Part shown: one piece after another, positions 38,943 to 49,816 of the stretch
Layout: each line of letters starts with the position of its first letter
How positions within the stretch are numbered: position 1 is the stretch's first letter
NCBI RefSeq assembly: GCF_050510895.1
Contig: NZ_JBNINT010000002.1
Span: 160,727 to 224,726 of the forward strand
Direction: 5' to 3'
Origin: Pannonibacter phragmitetus_B
Lineage (GTDB): Bacteria > Pseudomonadota > Alphaproteobacteria > Rhizobiales > Stappiaceae
Length of the DNA stretch: 64,000 bases
Position numbers and translations under genes: made by a program
Notes under the pieces: model-generated
Databases searched by the model: none
What the model was told of the DNA's origin: nothing
Seen by the model: only the letters and a program-made list of their open reading frames with translations

Positions 38943-40093
38943 ATGTCCGGCTTCAAGATCTCTATCGTGGGTGCAGGGCGGATGGGCACCGCCCTTGCCG
39001 CTCTGCTGGCGCAGGATCCCAGCTTCCGGGTGCGGGTGCTTGACCGCTCCGAGGATGCGCTCGACGGCTTGCGCCACGCAACTGCGGCGCTGGAAACACG
39101 CCTCCTGTGCCATGGGGAGGAGCTGCACACGGTTCTGGCGGGCGAGGATCTCGTGGTGGCCGCCGTGCCGGACAGCGCCGTCGCCGCCGTGGCAGAGGCT
39201 GCCCGGCGCGCCCGCGTCCACTATCTCGACTTCATCGCCACGCCGGCAGCGGCCCGCCAGCCGCTGGAGGAGCTGGCGGCAACCCGCGCCGTGCTGCCCG
39301 GCTGCGGTGTGTCACCGGGCCTTGCCGGCACTCTCGCCTGCGCCTTGCTGAAACGCTATGCGCCGGTGTCCGACCTCATCATCCGCGTTGGCGCCCTGCC
39401 CCGCTATCCCGCCAACCGGCTGGGCTATGGCCAGATCTGGCATGTGGATGGGCTGATCGACGAATACACCCGCCCCTGCACCGCCCTGCGCGAGGGCCGC
39501 AGCACGGAACTGTCGCCGCTGGAGGATTACGAGCGCCTCAACATCGATGGCGTCGCCTTCGAGGCCTTCACCACCTCGGGCGGACTGGGGGATCTGGATG
39601 CGGTGGCCCGGTTCTCACCGCGCAGCGTCACCTTCAAGACCCTGCGCTATCCCGGCCATCTGGATTACATGCGCTTTCTGCTGGATGACCTTGGCCTGCG
39701 CCAGCGCCGCGACATGCTGAAGTCGCTGCTCTGCAACGGGCTGCCGGTGGTGGAGGATGACGTGCTGCATGTGATGCTGACGGTGAAGGCCATGCGCGGC
39801 CGCCAGCCGGTGGAACGGACCCAGTGCCTGCGCTTCGGCCCCCGCATGACCTCCTGCATGGCCCCGCAGGCTTCGGCACACGTGAAGGGACAGACAGCGG
39901 CTCCCACCCCGCAATGGTCAACGCCCTCACCGCCACCGCAACCGCCTATGCCGCCACCCTGATCAGCAGCCTTGCCAGCGGCAAACTGGCCGCAACGGGC
40001 ATGCTGGACCCGGCCTCGCTTGACGTGGAGGCCATGCTCACGGGCCCCTACCTCGCACCGCTGCTCAGTGGCAGCGCCGCAGCGCCATATTAG
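38943..40093 (+). CDS. Saccharopine/lysine-6-dehydrogenase-like oxidoreductase (one frame break)
   Basis: About 384 residues if one base is added to the C run at 39862-39865 (MAPAGFGTREGTDSGSHPAMVNALTATA). N-terminal Rossmann fold ISIVGAGRMGTALAALLAQDP with DLVVAAVPDSAV and YLDFIATP. The centre has LPGCGVSPGLAGTLACAL and FEAFTTSGGLGDL, typical of saccharopine-dehydrogenase-like enzymes including lysine 6-dehydrogenase. Last gene of the transporter-dehydrogenase operon. Its stop overlaps the stop of the convergent hipA-like gene. The exact substrate is unknown. Confidence 0.75.
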
Positions 40094-41333
40094 CGCTCAA
40101 GCGAGCCAAGAACGGTGCGGCAGCGGCTGAGGATCGCGGCCTGCACCTCGTCCATGAGAGGGTGATCTCCTGCCGGCATGGCGCAGACGGCCTGCCTTGC
40201 CGCATCCAGCTGCTCCATCACCCTCCCGGCCAGCGACCGGACCCGCTCAACGGCGGCACGCGGGGCAAGCCCGCAGCGTTCGGCCTCGCGCTGCCAGTGA
40301 CGCCCGGCAATCTGATTGCCGCGCCGCTTGTCTGCCACGTCGAGGGCGAGGTTTTCCGTGATGCCGTCCCAGACCTGCGCACAAAGCACGTCATAAAGCG
40401 GCGCCAGCGCCACCGCGTCCGGACCGATCATGAGGGAGTAGTTCTTCATGTGCGCATCGGTGTTGCAGGCAAGCACGTTGAAGACCATGGCATCCCACAG
40501 CCGCAACACATCCGCGCCGCCCCCGGCGGCGCGCAGCCGGTCCATCATCGCCGCAAAGCTGCCCTTCGGCCCCGGTGCCTGACTGTGCTGATACTTGGCG
40601 GAGGGCGGCAGGCCGAGCGCCTGACAGAAATCCTCCTGATGCAGCCGCCGCAGGTGCTCCCTTGCGCCAGACGGTCATACCGGCGGACCAGAAGATAGGT
40701 CCGCTCTCCCGCCCGGCCCGTGGTCACTTCGCTGGCCTCAAGACCGGCAAGGCGTGCCAGCGTCAGGCAGAAGGCTTCGTTCTGCACATTGCCCCAGAGG
40801 CGGGAACTGTCCGGCTTCAGGATATGGCTTGAAGCGGTGCCATTGAGCGGAATGGCGAGGCGCCCATCCTCCAGCACGCGCACGGACAGCTTGGTCTGCA
40901 CCCCCGCGAGTGACATGGACACCCCATCCTCACCGGCCAGAAACGGCTTGCGGGGCAGCTCCGAGATGATCCGCTCCAGATCCGCTTCGGAGCCGGTTTC
41001 CCGCACCTCGCAGGTGGTCAGGCCCCGCCCGGCGAAGGAGAAGGCACCGGAGGTGTCGCGCCCCGCGCGCTCCAGCAGCGCCAGCACATCCGTGTGCGGC
41101 ACATCCAGAATGCGGGCCATCATCCGCACCGCATCAGCGTCTTCCGGCAGCAGGTTGAGAAGCCACGGCCCCAAAACCGGCCAGCCGTAAGGCTCTGCCC
41201 GCAAGGGCATCGACACGGACAACGGAAAGGCCCAGGGCTGCGCCAGCCAGTCCGGATCATAGCAGAAGACCGGCGCGCTGCCGTCCCGCTCCATGATGCT
41301 GCCTGCCAGGTGGCGCTCGTAAAAAAGCTGCAA
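40090..41333 (-). CDS. hipA: HipA-family serine/threonine kinase toxin (one frame break)
   Basis: About 415 residues if one base is added at the CCC at 40659-40661. The N-terminal couple_hipA-like region has LPLSVSMPL and LGPWLLNLLPE. The kinase region has SLAGVQTKLSVR (nucleotide-binding/phospho-Ser loop) and IPLNGTASSHILKPDS. Catalytic motif: NTDAHMKNYSLMI with later PLYDVLCA. In characterised systems HipA phosphorylates an aminoacyl-tRNA synthetase and causes dormancy. It is encoded 11 bp after the HipB-like antitoxin gene. Confidence 0.87.
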
Positions 41334-41344
41334 GGCTCAGCTCC

Positions 41345-41614
41345 TCACAAGGGCGGAAGCGGACTGGGGGAGGTTTGCAGCGGGCCTGTCATCAGGGCGT
41401 TGACGCGCAGGCCAAGCGCCTCGGCGGCCGCCAGCGCAGGGCCAAGGTGGCTGGTGCCCTTGCCCCGCTCCAGCTCGCTGATGAAGCGGCGGTTGGTGCC
41501 GATCATGCCCGCAAGATCCGCCTGTGTATGCCCCAGCGCCTTGCGCCGCGCCCGGATGGCCGCGCCAAACTCTCGTGCCAGCCGCTCTTCTGCCGGAGAC
41601 AATGCCATCTGCAC
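41345..41614 (-). CDS. hipB: HipB-like XRE-family antitoxin
   Basis: 89 residues. The helix-turn-helix reads FGAAIRARRKALGHTQADLAGMIGTNRRFISELERGKGTSHLGPALAAAEALGL, close to HipB/Y4mF-type antitoxins. It lies upstream of hipA in the standard order. The region before its start carries three copies of a 14-bp motif that should be its operators. Confidence 0.9.
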   Translation of the reverse strand: MQMALSPAEERLAREFGAAIRARRKALGHTQADLAGMIGTNRRFISELERGKGTSHLGPALAAAEALGLRVNALMTGPLQTSPSPLPPL

Positions 41615-41665
41615 CTCACCAATCTGCTACACATCTGTAGCATCATGAGCTGAGCACCACAAGAT

Positions 41666-41758
41666 GATACCTTTCTGTAGCATTGAGGCTGAACACGTAG
41701 AAAAGATACAGAAAGGTATCTTTACAGCGCTTACACACTCCAACGATACCGTTCTGTA
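41666..41758. promoter_or_regulatory. Three-copy hipBA operator
   Basis: The 14-mer GATACCTTTCTGTA is at 41666-41679, its exact reverse complement at 41707-41720, and a one-mismatch copy (GATACCGTTCTGTA) at 41745-41758. All lie between hipB (start 41614) and the SorC regulator gene (start 41840). Multiple dyad-related operators are characteristic of HipB autoregulation. Confidence 0.7.
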
Positions 41759-41839
41759 CCATCCTCCGCGCAAGCGCCCGATTTGACAGCGGCGGGCAAA
41801 ATTGGCAGCACTGTCGCCAGAGTACGGGGAAGAGCTTCC

Positions 41840-42796
41840 ATGGCGAAACGTGGCGAAGGGCAGACAAGGCTGGATGATGCGGCAAGGGCCGGCTGGCTTT
41901 ATTACGTCGCGGGCCGCACCCAGGACGAAATCGCCGCCGCCATGGGCATCTCGCGCCAGAGCGCGCAGCGGCTGGTGTCACTGTCGGTTGCCGAACGGCT
42001 GATCAAGGTGCGCCTCGACCACCCCATCGCCGCCTGCCTGGAACTGGCCGAGGCGGTGAAGGCGCGCTGGGGCCTCAAGGATGTGGAGATCGTGCCCACC
42101 GATCCGGCCTCGGAATCGGCCACAGTCGGCGTTGCCGAGGCTGGTGCTGCCCAGCTGGAGCGCTGGCTGAAGCAGAGCGACCCGCTTGTCATTGCCATGG
42201 GCACGGGGCGGACCCTGCGCGCCGTGATCGACCAGCTGCCGCCCTTGGAATGCCCGCAGCACAAGATCGTCTCACTCACCGGCAACATCAGCCCGGATGG
42301 CTCGGCCGCCTATTTCAACGTCATCTTTTCCATGGCCGATGCGGTGAAGGCGCCGCACTTCCCCATGCCGCTGCCGGTGATCGTTTCCTCTCCGGCAGAA
42401 CGCAAGCTGCTGCACAGCCAGCCGCTCGTCGCTCCGACCATCGCCCTCGGTCAATGCAGCAATGTCACGTTCGTCGGCATCGGCGAGATGAACATGAGCG
42501 CGCCGCTGCTGGTCGATGGCTTCCTGAAACCGCAGGAGATGGAAGACATCCTGCAGGCGGGTGCAGCGGGCGAGATCTGTGGCTGGATCTTTGGCGCGGA
42601 TGGCAAGCTGCTGGATCACCCGGTCAACGAACGGGTCGCCAGCCTCGAAATCCCCTCGCGCCAGACCTCAACCGTCACCGGCATCGCGCGCGGCAAGCGC
42701 AAGCATGCGGCGATCCTCGCCGCCGTGCGGGGCGGGCATATCAACAGCCTCATCACCGATGAAGAGGCCGCCCGGCACCTTCTTTCCCGAACGTAA
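41840..42796 (+). CDS. SorC/DeoR-type sugar-binding transcriptional regulator of the polyol operon
   Basis: 318 residues from the ATG at 41840. N-terminal HTH: AARAGWLYYVAGRTQDEIAAAMGISRQSAQRLVSLSVAERLIKV. The SorC effector domain has LVIAMGTGRTLRAVIDQLP, GNISPDGSAAYFNV and GGHINSLITDEEAAR. It directly precedes the sorbitol/mannitol transport and dehydrogenase genes, which it should control. Confidence 0.9.
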   Translation: MAKRGEGQTRLDDAARAGWLYYVAGRTQDEIAAAMGISRQSAQRLVSLSVAERLIKVRLDHPIAACLELAEAVKARWGLKDVEIVPTDPASESATVGVAEAGAAQLERWLKQSDPLVIAMGTGRTLRAVIDQLPPLECPQHKIVSLTGNISPDGSAAYFNVIFSMADAVKAPHFPMPLPVIVSSPAERKLLHSQPLVAPTIALGQCSNVTFVGIGEMNMSAPLLVDGFLKPQEMEDILQAGAAGEICGWIFGADGKLLDHPVNERVASLEIPSRQTSTVTGIARGKRKHAAILAAVRGGHINSLITDEEAARHLLSRT

Positions 42797-42861
42797 GATT
42801 TTTTCATAAACAATATCAATTGCCTGCCTGATCCTTGCGGCATCGCAGCATGGAATCCGGA

Positions 42862-42904
42862 TTGACATTTTGTGCGCTCAAAGTGAGTAATTGCTCACGA
42901 GCAA
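42862..42904 (+). promoter_or_regulatory. Predicted polyol-operon promoter and operator
   Basis: TTGACA at 42862-42867 is a good -35 element; the -10 about 17 bp later is weak. A perfect palindrome TTGCTC-AC-GAGCAA (42891-42904) overlaps a second dyad TGAG-N6-CTCA, 33 bp before the binding-protein ATG. This is a likely SorC-regulator site. Confidence 0.5.
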
Positions 42905-42936
42905 GGCGAATGCTCATTTTCTTCTGGGAGGAAGAC

Positions 42937-44249
42937 ATGCACTTGAAGACGATTCTGCTGGGCGCGGGCTCGCTGCTGGCCCTTGCCGGCATGGCCTCGG
43001 CCGAAACCCTGACGATTGCGACGGTCAACAACGGCGACATGATCCGCATGCAGGGCCTCACCTCCGAATTCACGGCGCAGAATCCGGACATTGAGGTCCA
43101 GTGGGTGACGCTGGAGGAGAACGTCCTGCGCGAGCGTGTCACCACCGACATCGCCACCAAAGGCGGGCAGTATGACATCATGACCATCGGCACCTATGAG
43201 GTGCCGATCTGGACGAAGCAGGGCTGGCTGCTGCCGCTGGACAACCTCGGCGCGGACTATGACGTGGACGACCTCCTGCCGGCCATCCGCTCGGGCCTGA
43301 CGGGCGAGGACGGCAAGCTCTATGCCGCGCCCTTCTATGGCGAGAGCTCTTCGTCATGTACCGCAAGGACCTGATGGAAAAGGCCGGGCTGACCATGCCG
43401 GACGCCCCCACCTGGGACTTCATCGCCGATGCGGCGCGCAAGATGACCGACCGGGCCAATGGCATCAACGGCATCTGCCTGCGCGGCAAGGCGGGGTGGG
43501 GCGAGAACATGGCCTTCCTGACGGCCACGGCCAACGCCTTCGGTGCCCGCTGGTTTGACGAGAACTGGCAGCCGCAGTTCGACCAGCCGGAATGGAAGAA
43601 CACCCTCGACTTCTATGTGAAGCTGATGAATGACGCCGGGCCGCAGGGCGCATCCTCCAACGGCTTCAACGAAAATCTGGCGCTGTTCCAGCAGGGCAAG
43701 TGCGGCATGTGGATCGACGCCACCGTCGCCGCCTCCTTCGTAACGAACCCGCAGGATTCCACCGTCGCTGACAAGGTGGGCTTTGCACTGGCGCCTGATA
43801 CGGGCCTTGGCAAGCGCGGCAACTGGCTCTGGGCCTGGAACCTCGCCATCCCGGCTGGCACACAGAAGGCGGAAGCGGCGGAAAAGTTCGTCGCCTGGGC
43901 AACCAGCAAGGCCTATCTGGAACTTGTCGCCTCGAAGGAAGGCTGGGCCAACGTTCCCCCTGGCACCCGCACCTCGCTTTATGAGAATGCCGAGTACCAG
44001 GCCGCAGCGCCCTTTGCGAAGATGACGCTGGACTCCATCAACGCCGCCGACCCGAAGAACCCCACTGTCAAGCCGGTGCCTTATGTGGGCGTGCAGTTCG
44101 TGGCCATTCCCGAGTTCCAGAGCCTCGGCACCTCGGTGGGCCAGCTCTTCGCGGCAGCACTGGCCGGCCAGATGTCCGTCGATGACGCGCTCGCCCAGGC
44201 CCAGACCATGACCGTCCGCGAAATGACCCGCGGCGGCTACATCAAGTAA
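42937..44249 (+). CDS. Sorbitol/mannitol-type ABC transporter substrate-binding protein, SmoE-like (one frame break)
   Basis: About 437 residues. Signal peptide MHLKTILLGAGSLLALAGMASA, then ETLTIATVNNGDMIRMQGL. Family pattern NPDIEVQWVTLEENVLRERVTTDIATKGGQYDIMTIGTYEVPIW continues after the break at about 43347-43350 as SFVMYRKDLMEKAGL. Late segments include GNWLWAWNLAIPAGTQ and GVQFVAIPEFQSLGT. The neighbouring polyol dehydrogenases make hexitols the expected ligands. It is the first structural gene of the operon. Confidence 0.88.
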
Positions 44250-44448
44250 GCAGCGGAGGGGCTGCCACGTGACCGCAGTGAGGCTTCAGCCTTGCGGCAC
44301 GGCCTTTCAGTCCCCCTCCCCTTGAGGGGAGGGGAGGCTGAGAGGCCCTGCCGTGGAGAGAAAGCCGCCGCCTTTGCCTCTGGTGGGGAGCAAGGAAAGA
44401 GGCTCTCCGGGGCAGTGTTTTCTCCGGACTGCCGGTGAGGCACCAACT

Positions 44449-44595
44449 CCTCTCCCCCTTGAGGGGGAGATGCCCCCGGCAGGGGGCAGAGGGGAGTAAC
44501 TGACTGTCCGCTTGTATGAGAGGTAGTGTCTTTCTGAAGCGCTGCGACCCCCTCTGTCTGCTGACGCAGACATCTCCCCCTCAAGGGGGAGAGGG
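44449..44595 (-). repeat. Palindromic intergenic element, copy D, inside the polyol operon
   Basis: Same family and orientation as copies B and C. It occupies the middle of the 534-bp gap between the binding-protein and first permease genes. A smaller related hairpin (CCCCTCCCCTTGAGGGGAGGGG) lies at about 44312-44333. The remainder of the gap shows no gene. Confidence 0.8.
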
Positions 44596-44783
44596 ACGCT
44601 GCGGCAAAAGGAGAGAACTGACCTCCTCCTTGCAGCCGTAAAAAACACTGGCCGCAGAGATTAACAAGACAGGCCAGGCCCCATCCTCCACCTCCCCGTC
44701 CGGGCCTCTCATGAGGGGTCCGGGCGGGGCTTCCCGGGTCCTTGCGGCCTCTGGCGCAGCGCTCATCAGGGCAAGATTTCATC

Positions 44784-45656
44784 ATGGCTACTCAGAACAC
44801 ACGCACACTGGCACGTCTGATGATGGCACCCTCCGTCGGGCTGCTGCTGATCTGGATGATCGTGCCGCTGGCGATGACGCTGTGGTTCTCGTTCCAGAAC
44901 TACAATCTGCTGAACCCGGCCAATGTCAGCTTCGCCGGGCTGTTCAACTACCGCTATTTCTACACGGACCCGGCCTTCTTCCAGTCCGTCTGGAACACGC
45001 TGCTGATCGTCGGCGGCGCGCTGCTCATCACCATCACGGGCGGCCTGCTGCTGGCGCTGCTGCTGGATCAGCCCATGTTCGGACAGGGCATTGTCCGCAT
45101 TCTGGTGATCTCGCCCTTCTTCGTCATGCCGCCGGTGGCTGCGCTGGTGTGGAAGAACATGATCATGCATCCAGGCTACGGCGTGCTGGCGGATATCAAC
45201 CGGGCGCTGGGGCTCGATCCGGTGGACTGGTTTGCGCAATATCCGCTGCTGTCGATCATCATCATTGTCGCCTGGCAGTGGCTGCCCTTCGCAACGCTGA
45301 TCCTGCTCACCGCGCTGCAGTCGCTGGATGCGGAGCAGAAGGAAGCGGCGGAGATGGACGGGGCGAATGCCTTCAACCAGTTCATCTATCTGACGCTGCC
45401 GCATCTGGCCCGCGCCATCACCGTGGTGATCCTGATCGAGACGATCTTCCTGCTCAGCGTCTATGCCGAGATCCTCGTCACCACCAATGGCGGGCCGGGC
45501 TATGCCTCGACCAACCTTGCCTTCCTGATCTACCGCACGGCGCTGCTCGGCTACGACGTGGGCGGCGCATCAGCGGGAGGCATCACCGCCGTCATCCTCG
45601 CCAACATCGTCGCCATCTTCCTGATGCGCGCCGCCGGCAAGAACCTGGACCGGTAA
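44784..45656 (+). CDS. Polyol ABC transporter permease, SmoF-like
   Basis: About 290 residues, MalF-type, with six membrane helices. It starts MATQNTRTLARLMMAPSVGLLLIWMIVPLAMTLWFSFQNY. The EAA loop is EQKEAAEMDGANAFNQFIYLTLPHLARAI. The frame is open upstream, but the ATG at 44784 gives the normal length. Partner of the permease at 45670. Confidence 0.9.
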   Translation: MATQNTRTLARLMMAPSVGLLLIWMIVPLAMTLWFSFQNYNLLNPANVSFAGLFNYRYFYTDPAFFQSVWNTLLIVGGALLITITGGLLLALLLDQPMFGQGIVRILVISPFFVMPPVAALVWKNMIMHPGYGVLADINRALGLDPVDWFAQYPLLSIIIIVAWQWLPFATLILLTALQSLDAEQKEAAEMDGANAFNQFIYLTLPHLARAITVVILIETIFLLSVYAEILVTTNGGPGYASTNLAFLIYRTALLGYDVGGASAGGITAVILANIVAIFLMRAAGKNLDR

Positions 45657-45669
45657 GGAGACACGCATT

Positions 45670-46494
45670 ATGGCCCGCGCCACCAGCACCCGCCGCAAGA
45701 TCACGGTCACGCTCATCGCCTGGACGGTGGCACTCGTGATCTTCTTCCCCATCCTCTACACGCTGATCACCAGCCTCAAGACCGAGACCGAGGCGATCCG
45801 GGGCTTCAGCCTGATCCCCAGCTTCACGCTGGAGAACTACGTCACGGTGCAGACCCAGCGCGATTACATCAAGCCCTTCCTCAATTCGGTGGTGCTGGCC
45901 GCGGGCTCGACGGTGCTGGCGCTTCTCGTCGGCATTCCCGCCGCATGGGCCATGGCGTTTTCGCCGACAAAGCGCACCAAGGACATCCTGATGTGGATGC
46001 TTTCCACCAAGATGATGCCGGCCGTCGCCGTGCTGGTGCCGATCTATCTGCTGTTCCGCGACTTCGGCCTGCTCGACACGCGCACCGGCCTCACCGTGAT
46101 GCTGACGCTGATCAACCTGCCGATCGTCATCTGGATGCTCTACACCTATTTCCGCGAGATCCCGGGCGAAATCCTGGAAGCGGCGCGCATGGACGGAGCC
46201 TCGCTCTTCAACGAGATTGTCCATGTGCTCACGCCCATGGCCCTGCCGGGCATCGCCTCGACGCTGCTGCTCAACATCATCCTGGCCTGGAACGAAGCCT
46301 TCTGGACGATCCGGCTGACCACAGCCAACGCGGCACCGCTCACGGCCTTCATCGCCTCCTTCTCCAGTCCGCAAGGCCTGTTCTGGGCAAAGCTTTCCGC
46401 CGCCTCGACCATGGCCATCGCGCCGATCGTGATCCTCGGCTGGTTCAGCCAGAAGCAGCTCGTGCGCGGTCTCACCTTTGGCGCCGTCAAGTAA
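45670..46494 (+). CDS. Polyol ABC transporter permease, SmoG-like
   Basis: 274 residues, MalG-type: LITSLKTETEAIRGF, LMWMLSTKMMPAVAVLVPIYLLFRDFGLLDT and the EAA loop GEILEAARMDGASLFNEIVHVLTPMALPG. The ATG follows AAGGAG. It forms the channel with the SmoF-like subunit. Confidence 0.93.
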   Translation: MARATSTRRKITVTLIAWTVALVIFFPILYTLITSLKTETEAIRGFSLIPSFTLENYVTVQTQRDYIKPFLNSVVLAAGSTVLALLVGIPAAWAMAFSPTKRTKDILMWMLSTKMMPAVAVLVPIYLLFRDFGLLDTRTGLTVMLTLINLPIVIWMLYTYFREIPGEILEAARMDGASLFNEIVHVLTPMALPGIASTLLLNIILAWNEAFWTIRLTTANAAPLTAFIASFSSPQGLFWAKLSAASTMAIAPIVILGWFSQKQLVRGLTFGAVK

Positions 46495-46506
46495 GGAACC
46501 CCGCTG

Positions 46507-47501
<995 letters not shown>

Positions 47502-47505
<4 letters not shown>

Positions 47506-48278
47506 GCGGCAGACTGGAGGGCAAGTCCGCCCTGATCACCGGATCGGCGCGGGGCATCGGCCGGGCCTTTGCCGAAGCCTATGTGCGCGAGGGCGCAACC
47601 GTTGCCATTGCCGACATCGACTTTCTCCGCGCCACCGAAACCGCCGCGGAAATCGGCAGCGCCGCCTATGCGGTGAAGCTCGATGTCACCGATCAGGCCT
47701 CGATCGATGCCGCCGTGCGCACAGTCGAGGAGCGGCAGGGCGGGCTGGATATCCTCATCAACAACGCCGCCCTGTTCGATCTGGCCCCCATCACGGAGAT
47801 CACGCGGGAAAGCTATGACCGGCTTTTCGCAATCAACGTGGCCGGCACGCTGTTCATGCTGCAGGCCGCCGCGAAGTCGATGATTGCGCGCGGCAAGGGC
47901 GGCAGGATCATCAACATGGCCAGCCAGGCCGGCCGGCGCGGCGAGCCGCTGGTCGCCGTCTATTGCGCCACCAAGGCCGCGATCATCTCGCTGACGCAAT
48001 CTGCCGGGCTCGACCTCATCAAGCATGGCATCAACGTCAATGCCATCGCCCCCGGTGTCGTTGATGGCGAGCACTGGGACGGGGTCGATGCCCTGTTTGC
48101 GAAATACGAGAACCGGCCGCTTGGCGAGAAGAAGAAGCTGGTGGGCGAGGCCGTGCCCTTCGGCCGCATGGGCCGGGCGGAAGACCTGACCGGCATGGCG
48201 GTGTTCCTCGCCTCGCCCGAGGCCGCCTACATCCTCGCCCAGACCTACAATGTGGACGGCGGCAACTGGATGAGCTGA
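47502..48278 (+). CDS. smoS: Sorbitol dehydrogenase, SDR family
   Basis: 258 residues. Short-chain dehydrogenase with SALITGSARGIGRAFAEAYV (cofactor), NNAAL, catalytic NMASQAG and YCATK (Tyr/Lys), and the C-terminal YNVDGGNWMS common to SmoS. It oxidises D-glucitol to fructose, and often galactitol, using NAD. Confidence 0.92.
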
Positions 48279-48326
48279 GGGCCGCACGGCCCTCCCGCCC
48301 TCCCCCGCCAGTCAAGGACTGCACTC

Positions 48327-49810
48327 ATGACGACGAAGCTCTCACTCGCAACGCTCGCCAGCCTCAAGGGCCGGGCCGCCCTGCCCGCCTACCGCCGCGA
48401 AGACCTCGCGCCCGGCATCCTGCATTTCGGCACCGGCAACTTTCACCGCGCCCATATGGCGGTCTATCTGCACGAGCTGTTCAACACGGGCCGGGATCTC
48501 GGCTGGGGCATCATCGGCGCCGGGGTCATGCCCTCCGACCGGCGCATGCACGAGGTGCTGAAGGGGCAGGATTTCCTCACCACCGTGGTCGAGCAGGACG
48601 CAGACCGCTCCGGCGCCACCGTCACCGGGCCGATGCTGGACATGATCACCGCACCGGACTTTGCCCGCATCATCGACACACTGGCCTCCCCGCAGATCCG
48701 GATCGTCTCCATGACGATCACCGAAGGGGCTATTTCATCGACCCGGCGACGGGGAAGTTCGATGCCGCCCATCCGGCCATCATCGCCGACGCAAAGGACC
48801 CGGAGCATCCGCAGACCGTGTTCGGGCTGATCATCGCCGGGCTGAAGGCGCGTCGGGCGGCGGGCATTCCCCCATTCACCGTCATGTGCTGCGACAACAT
48901 CCCCGGCAATGGCGAGGTGACGGAGGCCACCGTCTGCGGGCTGGCGCGCCTCTCCGATCCGGCTTTCGCAGACTGGATCCACGCCAATGTCGCCTTCCCC
49001 AATTCCATGGTGGACCGCATCACCCCGGCCACGGGCGAGCGGGAGATCCGCATGACAGCGGAGGCCTACCGCATCGAAGACGGCTGGCCGGTGTTCTGCG
49101 AGGGCTTCAAGCAATGGGTGCTGGAGGACCGGTTCCCGCTGGGCCGCCCGGCACTGGAGCTGGCGGGCGTCACCTTCGTGCCCGATGTGGCGCCTTACGA
49201 GCTGATGAAGCTCAGGATCCTCAACGGCGGCCACGCGGCGATTGCCTATCCGGCGGCACTGATGGACATCCATTTCGTGCATGAGGCCATGGAAAACCCG
49301 CTGATCCGCAGCTTCCTTGCCAAGCTGGAGCATGAGGAAATCATCCCCGTGGTGCCGCCCGTGCCGGACACCCGCCTTGAGGATTATTTCGCGCTGATCG
49401 AGAGCCGCTTCTCGAACCCTAAGATCGGCGACACCATCCCCCGCCTCGCGCAGGACGGATCGAACCGGCAGCCGAAGTTCATCCTGCCTTCGACAGCGGA
49501 CCGTCTGGCACAAGGGCTTGATGTGCAGGGCCTTGCCCTCGTCTCCGCCCTGTGGTGCCGCTATTTCGAGGGCACCAGCGATGGTGGCAAGCCGATTGCC
49601 TTCAATGACCCGGCCGCAGACCGGCTGCATGCCGCAGCCCTTGCCTCACGCACGGACCCGGACGCCTTCACCGGCCTTGCCGATATCTTCGGCCCCGTCG
49701 GCACGGACAGCCGCTTCCGCCAGCGCTTTGGCGAGGCGCTGGTCAGCTTGCGGGCGCATGGCACGGCAGATACGTTGCGGCGCTATCTGAATGGAACCCT
49801 TGCGAGCTGA
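48327..49810 (+). CDS. mtlK: Mannitol 2-dehydrogenase, long-chain family (one frame break)
   Basis: About 494 residues after one base is added to the G run at 48726-48729 (ITEGGYFIDPATGKFD). Family features: LHFGTGNFHRAHMAVYL, FTVMCCDNIPGNGEV, FPNSMVDRITPATG, KLRILNGGHAAIAYPAAL (catalytic lysine and NGGH motif). It converts mannitol (and possibly arabitol) to ketose and pairs with smoS in the operon. Confidence 0.92.
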
Positions 49811-49816
49811 GTATCC

